From the NCBI GenBank assembly GCA_902494715.1, contig CABUUJ010000052.1, forward strand, positions 1 through 14,937: DNA of 14,937 nucleotides, in the 5' to 3' direction. Shown in pieces: positions 6,990 to 12,212 of the stretch (positions are counted from its first letter, which is position 1; the number at the start of each line of letters is the position of its first letter). The translations under genes and the position numbers were made by a program. The notes beneath the pieces were generated by a model. It did no database searches. It was not told the DNA's origin and saw nothing but the letters and a program-made list of their open reading frames with translations. Source of the DNA: an uncultured Collinsella sp. (lineage in GTDB: Bacteria; Actinomycetota; Coriobacteriia; Coriobacteriales; Coriobacteriaceae).

Positions 6990-7847
6990 ATGGCACTTGT
7001 TACCACCGAAAAGATGCTCAAGGACGCTCAGGCCGGCCACTACGCCGTCGGCGCGTTCAACGTTGAGAACCTCGAGTTTGTTATGGCCGTTCTGGCTGCT
7101 GCCGAGGAGACCAAGTCCCCCGTCATCATGCAGACCACCCCGGGCACCATCAAGACCGCTGGTCTGGACTACTTCTACGGCATGGTCAAGGCTGCCGCCG
7201 AGCGCGCTTCCGTGCCCGTCGCTCTGCACCTCGATCACGGCGATGGCTATGACCGCTGCATGCAGGCTTTCCGCACTGGCTACACCTCTGTCATGATTGA
7301 CGGTTCGCACGAGTCTTTCGAGGACAACATCGCTCTGACCAAGTCCGTCGCCGACGCTGGCCGCGCCATGGGCGTGCCCGTCGAGGCTGAGCTCGGTAAG
7401 GTTGGCGGCAAGGAGGACGACGGTCCCGCGGTTGAGGGCGAGAGCCCCTACACCGATCCGGCCGAGGCCAAGGAGTTCGTCGAGCGTACCGGCTGCACCT
7501 CCCTCGCAATTGGCGTTGGCACCAGCCACGGTGTGTACACGAGCGATCCGCACATCGAGCAGTCCGTGGTCAAGGCCATCCGCGACGCCGTCGACGTGCC
7601 GCTGGTCCTGCACGGCACCTCCGGTGTGCCCGATGAGCAGGTTGCCGAGGCTGTGAAGAACGGCATCTGCAAGGTTAACTACGCCACCGAGCTGCGTCAG
7701 GCCTACACCAAGGGCTTCATGGCCTACATGGCCGAGAACCCCGCCTGCTTCGATCCCAAGAAGCCGGCCAAGGAGGGCATGCGTGAGATCACCGAGCTGG
7801 TTAAGATCCGCATGACCAACCTCAACTCTGTGGGCAAAGCAGAGTAA
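6990..7847 (+). CDS. Class II ketose-bisphosphate aldolase (fructose- or tagatose-1,6-bisphosphate)
   Basis: A zinc-dependent aldolase splitting a ketose-1,6-bisphosphate into DHAP and glyceraldehyde-3-phosphate. The 285-residue length is that of the GatY/KbaY/FbaA subgroup. Catalytic and metal residues are visible: D82 and H83 in LHLDHG, E134 in VEAELGKVGG, H180 in GTSHGVY, H208 in LHGTSG, and N230 in KVNYATEL. The block EAELGKVGG-EDD and the stretch DPAEAKEFVERTG...LAIGVGTSHG resemble tagatose-bisphosphate aldolases GatY/KbaY at least as much as FbaA, so I give no gene symbol. The ATG at 6990 is chosen because GAGAGGAG sits 9 bases upstream; the open frame continues to 6849 but lacks a ribosome site and family similarity. 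It is divergent from a DeoR-family repressor, its likely regulator. Codon use is strongly biased to GC-ending codons, suggesting high expression. Confidence 0.88.
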   Translation: MALVTTEKMLKDAQAGHYAVGAFNVENLEFVMAVLAAAEETKSPVIMQTTPGTIKTAGLDYFYGMVKAAAERASVPVALHLDHGDGYDRCMQAFRTGYTSVMIDGSHESFEDNIALTKSVADAGRAMGVPVEAELGKVGGKEDDGPAVEGESPYTDPAEAKEFVERTGCTSLAIGVGTSHGVYTSDPHIEQSVVKAIRDAVDVPLVLHGTSGVPDEQVAEAVKNGICKVNYATELRQAYTKGFMAYMAENPACFDPKKPAKEGMREITELVKIRMTNLNSVGKAE

Positions 7848-7871
7848 CAGCAAGGGTACTCTGATCCCACC

Positions 7872-8022
7872 GGACGGTTTGGGCGGGTCCCGTACTTAGT
7901 TTCCAAAACGTCCTCGCGCATGAAGGCCCCCGTTGTCTCGCTTCTTCAAAGCGTTGACAACGGGGGCCTTCGCGCTGCGGAATGATTTTGGAAACTAAGT
8001 ACGGGACCCGCCCAAACCGTCC
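7872..8022. repeat. Nested inverted repeat with perfect 37-bp arms
   Basis: The arms 7872-7908 and 7986-8022 are exact reverse complements over 37 bases (left arm starts GGACGGTTTGGGCGGGTCCC). Between them lies a second perfect 16-bp inverted repeat, GAAGGCCCCCGTTGTC at 7922-7937 and its complement at 7956-7971. A further CGCTT/AAGCG (7939-7943, 7949-7953) lies at its tip and GCGC/GCGC (7916-7919, 7972-7975) at its base. It fills the gap between convergent genes and could act as a bidirectional transcription barrier, but neither stem is followed by a T run, so it is not a classical intrinsic terminator. Confidence 0.8.
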
Positions 8023-8150
8023 TGCTCAATCGCCCTTGTGGCGTTAGTGTCGGAAAAATAAGACGTTGCTTTTTGCCCCCTGCGGAAAGATTGGGGAACT
8101 AAGCCCTCGTCCCTCCCAGGTTGACCTGCTCGAGGTCGTCGCCCTTGTGG
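7976..8150 (+). repeat. Degenerate direct repeat of the inverted-repeat arm and its flank
   Basis: The stretch 7976-8041 and the stretch 8081-8150 align as diverged direct copies. Both open with TGCGGAA-GATT, then share GGAA(A)CTAAG and CCTGCTC, and end in the identical 12-mer TCGCCCTTGTGG (8030-8041 and 8139-8150). The first copy contains the right arm of the inverted repeat, so the arm sequence is present three times here: inverted, direct and decayed. The remaining bases of 7848-8180 show nothing else. Confidence 0.5.
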
Positions 8151-8180
8151 TGTTGGGGCTGAAAGGGTGGGGCGCGGGGG

Positions 8181-8804
8181 TTACTTGGTTGTTAGGGTTA
8201 GCAGGTCGTTGGGGGTTTTGAGGTTGTAGGTGGCGTTTGGGATATCTTGGTGTGATCCCCATGCCGCTCTGGCAAAACTGACCCCTGCTGAAGTTGCGCA
8301 TTGTTCATCGTAGACGGTGTCGCCAACGTAGACGACGTTGCCAGGATTCGCGCCCGTACGCCGGAGATATTCGAGCATGGGAGCGGGTGCGGGTTTATGT
8401 TCGGTTGTGTCTTCGACAAGGATGATGTGCTCAAAATACTTATCGAAGCCAAGGGGTGCAATTTCTTCTGCGTATTCGTCGCGCGCACGTGAGGAGACGA
8501 TGCCAAGTTTGCAGCCGTTGTCGGAGAGTGTTGCGATAACTTCGTGCAAGCCGGGAAACACGCTGATGGTGCTTTTAAAGCTGGCGGCAACTTGGCACCA
8601 GCGATCCAGCGTTGCCTGTGAGTAGATCCCAAGTTTCTCAAGGGCGTTCTTGCCGGGTATGCCGAGGGCAAATTCAAGCTCGTGTCGGGGGAGCGTTTTG
8701 CCGGTTTCTTCTTGGACAATCTGGCCAAGCGATGACAGCACGCTTTCTTCTGTATCTGCCAATGTCCCATCAACGTCAAACACGATATAGTCAAAGTACT
8801 TCAT
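8181..8804 (-). CDS. HAD-superfamily hydrolase, phosphoglycolate-phosphatase-like
   Basis: A cytoplasmic phosphatase acting on a small phosphorylated metabolite. All four HAD motifs are present in 207 residues: motif I D10-x-D12 in FDVDGTLAD (nucleophile and acid/base), motif II S104 in IVSSRARDE, motif III K137 in EHKPAPAPM, and motif IV D162 and D166 in GDTVYDE. An alpha-helical cap lies between motifs I and II (about 17-80), giving subclass IA as in Gph and beta-phosphoglucomutase. The start at 8804 has AGGAG 7 bases upstream. It lies 56 bases downstream of the AraC-family gene on the same strand and is probably co-transcribed. The substrate cannot be told from sequence; Gph-like is a family resemblance, not a proven function. 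Confidence 0.87.
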   Translation of the reverse strand: MKYFDYIVFDVDGTLADTEESVLSSLGQIVQEETGKTLPRHELEFALGIPGKNALEKLGIYSQATLDRWCQVAASFKSTISVFPGLHEVIATLSDNGCKLGIVSSRARDEYAEEIAPLGFDKYFEHIILVEDTTEHKPAPAPMLEYLRRTGANPGNVVYVGDTVYDEQCATSAGVSFARAAWGSHQDIPNATYNLKTPNDLLTLTTK

Positions 8805-8860
8805 ATGATTGCTCCTCTCTGTTGTTTGCCTGCAAGTTTGATGCAGTGACAGAAGAAGGG

Positions 8861-9799
8861 CTAGCGGGATTTCTGCCTGGTACTATCGAGATTCTGCCTC
8901 GCTGCTCGATAGCTCGAAGGAGTGCATCCCATTTGTTCTTTAAATACCTGGCCAAGATGGCTTGCTGTCGCAAAGCCGCATTGGCGCGCGACTGTCTGGA
9001 CCGTTCGCGTGGTGTGTGCCAAAAGTTCGCAAGCACGGTTTACGCGGTATGCGCGCAGATATGCCGCCGGGGTCGTTCCTGCGCAAGCTTCGATAATGCG
9101 GTAACACTCTCTTTCGCTTACGCCGGCTGCAGATGCCATCTGGGGCACATCTATAGCGGCTGCATAGTTTGCGCGGATAAAGTCCAGGATTGCCTTGAAC
9201 TGTACGTCGCGGTTGGTCATCCAAGAGGCGTTGTCGGAGGAAAAGAGCGGTTCGGCCTTGGCGTAAATCTGAATCCAGAGCTCTGACAAGCTATTCCGAA
9301 GCGCCATATCGTTCTGCGGCCGTTGAAGGTCATGGTTAAAGGAACTCTTTAGCAAATCGATAAAGGGCATATCGTCGGGGTTGGTGGGCGACCATTTGAG
9401 CACATCGACGCCTCGACATTGCAGCAAAGGATTGATATAGCGCTTTTGGAGGCGTCCCGCGGGATCGCCGAGCATCGACGGCTGAAAGATATGCAGCATT
9501 TGAATGGCTGGCGCCGAATTGGGTGATTGCAGCGTGCTGTGCAAAACGCCGCCGTTGATAAAGCCGGCGGACCCTTCCTCAAAGCGCACGTGTTCATGAG
9601 CCGCGCGCGTTCGATAGTCAATCGCTCCCTGCTCCATGTAGAAAAGCTCAACTTCGGAATGCCAGTGCCAGGGGACGGAATTGCCCGGATAGCGAGCGAA
9701 TTCTGCGCGTTCGGCAATATAGGGCCAGTCTTCGGCGGTCTCGGGAAACGCTTCCTCGCGTCCTCCGCGGTGCAATTCTATGTGATCCATGTTTCGCAT
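8861..9799 (-). CDS. AraC-family transcriptional regulator with N-terminal cupin sensor
   Basis: A DNA-binding activator-type protein of 312 residues. The N-terminal half has an AraC-type cupin (about 30-110) with the characteristic PWHWHSEVELFYMEQG. The C-terminal double helix-turn-helix (about 200-300) includes VPQMASAAGVSERECYRI and the family signature ending GFATASHLGQVFKEQMGCTPSSYR. Such proteins usually sense a sugar or small metabolite. Two starts are possible: ATG at 9799 and ATG at 9790 (MDHIEL). Neither has a ribosome site, and a TATACT box ends only 6 bases before 9799, so translation could be leaderless. The HAD gene follows in the same direction. Direct targets are not visible; by eye GC content is lower than in the aldolase or ABC genes. 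Confidence 0.88.
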   Translation of the reverse strand: MRNMDHIELHRGGREEAFPETAEDWPYIAERAEFARYPGNSVPWHWHSEVELFYMEQGAIDYRTRAAHEHVRFEEGSAGFINGGVLHSTLQSPNSAPAIQMLHIFQPSMLGDPAGRLQKRYINPLLQCRGVDVLKWSPTNPDDMPFIDLLKSSFNHDLQRPQNDMALRNSLSELWIQIYAKAEPLFSSDNASWMTNRDVQFKAILDFIRANYAAAIDVPQMASAAGVSERECYRIIEACAGTTPAAYLRAYRVNRACELLAHTTRTVQTVARQCGFATASHLGQVFKEQMGCTPSSYRAARQNLDSTRQKSR

Positions 9800-9805
9800 G
9801 GCATC

Positions 9806-9811
9806 AGTATA
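9806..9811 (-). promoter_or_regulatory. Possible -10 box of the AraC-family gene
   Basis: On the minus strand TATACT ends 6 bases before the ATG at 9799, which would place the transcription start at or next to the start codon. No good -35 box is visible at 16-18 bases. Together with the missing ribosome site this hints at a leaderless mRNA. Confidence 0.3.
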
Positions 9812-9824
9812 AAGCGCGATGGGC

Positions 9825-10231
9825 TTAGATTGCTCTTGCCTGTTCGGGGAACGCCTTGTTTAGGGATGCTTGGAGCTTTTCGAAGGATGCTCGTAAGTTG
9901 AGGCTCTGATCAGTTGAGCGTTTGGCTTTTGTGGCGGGGGAGTCGAGGAGGCCGTCTCTCTGTGTCGGGGGGAAGGAGAAAAGGTCTGCATGTTTTGGGG
10001 ATGGCTGCCGTGCTACGGCATTGGAAGAATGCATGCTTGTACGGCCTCCTCGATGTCCACCAAAAGATTGCGCTCGGGGTATGCTGCTAGGTCCCGTGCG
10101 TTGGCAGCATTATGCCGCGGCTGTTGCAAAGAATCGCTAAAGAAAAGCTTAATGAGGTTTGACGTTGCGATGAAACCGCAGGTCAAAGCTATCGAGTAAC
10201 ACTCTTGAAAGGTTTTGGACTTAAGGGCTTT
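9825..10231 (-). pseudogene. Unrecognised coding remnant split by a frameshift
   Basis: Two minus-strand open frames overlap by a few codons. The first (10231 to 10013) has no clear start after an upstream stop at 10234-10232. It includes a protein-like stretch reading ARDLAAYPERNLLVDIEEAV at about its centre and ends shortly after. The second (10034 to 9825) starts at an ATG just inside the first, contains SLNLRASFEKLQASLNKAFP, and ends before the AraC-family gene. Both read like helical protein, and the switch occurs at GCATGCAT around 10030-10036, a plausible slippage site. I read this as a truncated and frameshifted gene downstream of the Nudix-Vsr gene, but recognise no family. The alternative is a non-coding repeat: small perfect hairpins lie inside (10081-10110, 10006-10020). 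The flank 10232-10288 shows nothing. Confidence 0.35.
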
Positions 10232-10288
10232 CTAAGGTTTGTGACGTGGATGTGGCTCGCCTGTGTGGGGCGTGTGGACGGCTTGTTC

Positions 10289-11278
10289 CTAGCGCTGCGG
10301 CTCTGCGGCCCGCACCTGCTCGATGACCTTTTCCATGGTGGCATCGATGCGGTCTTTTTTGAGCTCGCATTCCCAGATGGTTATGGGCGTCCAGCCCATT
10401 TGAGTGAGTGCTGCCACGGCAGCGCGGTCGCGCTCGACGTTGCGACGGAACTTTGCCTCCCAAAATTCAACATTGCGCTTGGGCTGACTTGGGTTGCATT
10501 TGGGGCAGCGGTGCCAAAAGCAGCCGTTGACGAAAATGGCGATCTTGCGGCCGGGGAAGGCGATGTCGGGCTTGCCGGGAACCTTCCATTCCAAGCGATA
10601 ACCCGTAAGGCCCGCTGCGCGCAGGCGCTGTCGTACGAGCAGCTCGGGCTTGGTGTTGGCGCGCTTGTTGCCCTTCATGGACTTTTTGATGGCGGCGCGA
10701 CGGCGGACCAGTTCGCGCTCGTCAGCGGAGAGGTCCGAGGTATCGATGCCGTCGAGCAGACCGGGCTTGGGACGCTTTTTGCTGCGGCGCTTGGGTTTAC
10801 GTTTGGGTTTGGTAGCAGATTCGTCTGCCGTGGTGGCCTCGGCGTCGTTGGCGGCGCCGTTAGCCTCAAGCCGGTCTTCCTTCAGCTCAATCAGGGCATC
10901 AATGAGCCCCTTGTCGGCGGGCATCCACTCAACCGTGGCAAGCGAGGTGCGCGGAATCCAGCGGATATCGAGCTGGCGGTCGTGCTTCTGGGGCTCACCG
11001 GATTCATCAGCGAGCGAGCAGTAGTAGCACTCCATGGAGAGATGAAAATTAGGGTAGTCATACTCAACGGTATAGAAATCGCGCAGGTTGGTGACTTTTA
11101 CCTGCAACTCTTCCATAAGCTCGCGGCGTACGGCGTCTTCGGGCGTCTCGCCGCGCATGAGCTTGCCGCCCGGGAACTCCCAAAGTCCCTGCATGTCGCC
11201 ATAGCCGCGCTGCACGGCCAGTAGCTCGTCGGATCCTTCCTTGCGAATGATCCCAGCAGCAACATGAACAGTCTTCAA
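10289..11278 (-). CDS. Fusion protein: MutT-like Nudix hydrolase plus Vsr-type mismatch endonuclease
   Basis: A single 329-residue frame with two DNA-protection domains. Residues 1-135 form a MutT/NudG-like Nudix domain (MKTVHVAAGIIRKEG...) with the Nudix box at 38-60: G38, E44, R52-E53, E56-E57; the usual glycine is Q59. These enzymes hydrolyse (oxidised) nucleoside triphosphates. Residues 157-173 are a strongly basic linker (KPKRKPKRRSKKRPKPG). Residues about 190-320 form a Vsr endonuclease: M201, catalytic D238 in GKPDIA, F254-W255 wedge and H256 in NGCFWHRC, zinc-type cysteines C253, C258, C261 and C304 (WEC), and NVERDR. Vsr nicks next to T:G mismatches made by 5-methylcytosine deamination. 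The start is TTG at 11278, preceded by GAGAGGA; the frame runs on to 11863 but only as antisense of the ABC ATPase. No cytosine methyltransferase is in the window. Confidence 0.85.
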   Translation of the reverse strand: MKTVHVAAGIIRKEGSDELLAVQRGYGDMQGLWEFPGGKLMRGETPEDAVRRELMEELQVKVTNLRDFYTVEYDYPNFHLSMECYYCSLADESGEPQKHDRQLDIRWIPRTSLATVEWMPADKGLIDALIELKEDRLEANGAANDAEATTADESATKPKRKPKRRSKKRPKPGLLDGIDTSDLSADERELVRRRAAIKKSMKGNKRANTKPELLVRQRLRAAGLTGYRLEWKVPGKPDIAFPGRKIAIFVNGCFWHRCPKCNPSQPKRNVEFWEAKFRRNVERDRAAVAALTQMGWTPITIWECELKKDRIDATMEKVIEQVRAAEPQR

Positions 11279-11325
11279 CAGGAGTCCTCTCTCAATATCA
11301 GGACGTGGCAGGCTAGCTACCCGTA

Positions 11326-11343
11326 CCTTACACAACGGTAAGG
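11326..11343. promoter_or_regulatory. Perfect CCTTAC/GTAAGG dyad between divergent genes
   Basis: CCTTAC at 11326-11331 and GTAAGG at 11338-11343 with a 6-base spacer form an 18-bp site resembling MerR-type operators. It lies 48 bases above the Nudix-Vsr start and 84 above the ABC ATPase start. No MerR-type gene is in the window. A second, wider dyad CTTGCGA / TCGCAAG (11381-11387, 11408-11414) lies closer to the ABC genes; promoter boxes here are not convincing. Confidence 0.35.
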
Positions 11344-11426
11344 CAAGCGTAAGCCATATCGATGGTAGCCGACTCGTCTTCTTGCGACTATAGATGCCGT
11401 AGACTAATCGCAAGAAAGGACTCGGT

Positions 11427-12212
11427 ATGCAAACCACGCACATGGCGACCCCGGTACTGGAGGTCGCGCATCTCGAAAAGGTATATGGAGCGCTGGGCAA
11501 CGTGACCCGCGCGCTCAACGACGTCAGTTTTACCGTCAACCGCGGCGAATTCGTTGGCATCATGGGCGCTTCGGGCTCGGGCAAGTCGACGTTGCTCAAC
11601 TGCGTGTCGACCATCGATAGCGCTACAAGTGGCACGATCCGCATCAACGGGCAGGACGTAACACGCATGAAGCAGGCTAAGCTTTCGCAGTTCCGCCGCG
11701 AGGAGCTCGGCTTTATCTTCCAGGACTCCAACCTGCTCGATACGCTCACGGCACGCGAGAACATCGCCCTGCCGCTCACCATCGCCCGCACAAACTCGGC
11801 GGAGATCTCGACCCGCGTGCAGGATGTGGCAGCGCGCCTGTCCATCAGCCAGGTGCTCGACAAATATCCCTACCAGATGTCCGGCGGCCAGCAGCAGCGC
11901 GTTGCCGCGGCTCGCGCGCTCGTCACCGATCCCACCATGATCATGGCCGACGAGCCCACCGGCGCCCTCGATTCCAAGAGCGCCCGCCTGCTGCTCGAGA
12001 GCCTGGAGGCTCTTAACCGCCGTCTACGCGCTACGGTGCTCATGGTCACGCACGACAGCTTTGCCGCCAGCTACACGAGCCGTGTGCTGTTTATTCGCGA
12101 CGGCAAGATCTTCACCGAGCTGCGCCGCGGCGACACCGACCGCCGAGAGTTCTTCGACCGCATTATGGAGGTCGTTGCCATGATGGGCGGTGAGGGCTCC
12201 GATGCTCTGTAA
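11427..12212 (+). CDS. ABC transporter ATP-binding protein, BceA/MacB type
   Basis: The ATPase subunit of a membrane ABC system, 261 residues. All motifs are intact: Walker A GASGSGKST at 47-55, Q-loop FIFQD at Q99, signature MSGGQQQR at 151-158, Walker B MIMADEP with D175 and E176, D-loop GALD and H-loop H209 in VTHD. The pattern with LLNCVSTIDSATSGTI and QDSNLLDTLTARENIALPL is that of the lipoprotein/peptide-export family (LolD, MacB, BceA). The start has AAAGGA 9 bases upstream; a second ATG at 11442 is possible. Its stop overlaps the permease start by 11 bases, so the two are translationally coupled. Bce-type partners usually protect against cell-wall antibiotics, but no two-component system is adjacent here. 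Confidence 0.92.
   Translation: MQTTHMATPVLEVAHLEKVYGALGNVTRALNDVSFTVNRGEFVGIMGASGSGKSTLLNCVSTIDSATSGTIRINGQDVTRMKQAKLSQFRREELGFIFQDSNLLDTLTARENIALPLTIARTNSAEISTRVQDVAARLSISQVLDKYPYQMSGGQQQRVAAARALVTDPTMIMADEPTGALDSKSARLLLESLEALNRRLRATVLMVTHDSFAASYTSRVLFIRDGKIFTELRRGDTDRREFFDRIMEVVAMMGGEGSDAL

Noticed and set aside
6864..7853. Minus-strand open frame opposite the aldolase
   Set aside because: The aldolase has all catalytic residues on the plus strand; the antisense peptide is a Val/Leu/Gly-rich product of codon bias.
7922..7971. Inner hairpin as a normal Rho-independent terminator
   Set aside because: The stem is strong but neither strand has a T tract after it, so it is recorded as part of the palindrome instead.
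10205..11224. Plus-strand open frame of 339 codons opposite the Nudix-Vsr gene
   Set aside because: It lacks a ribosome site and known motifs, while the minus strand carries two complete enzyme domains.
11279..11863. Upstream extension of the Nudix-Vsr frame by about 195 codons
   Set aside because: The extension is exactly antisense to the ABC ATPase, has no domain similarity, and the TTG at 11278 has a ribosome site and begins a typical Nudix N-terminus.
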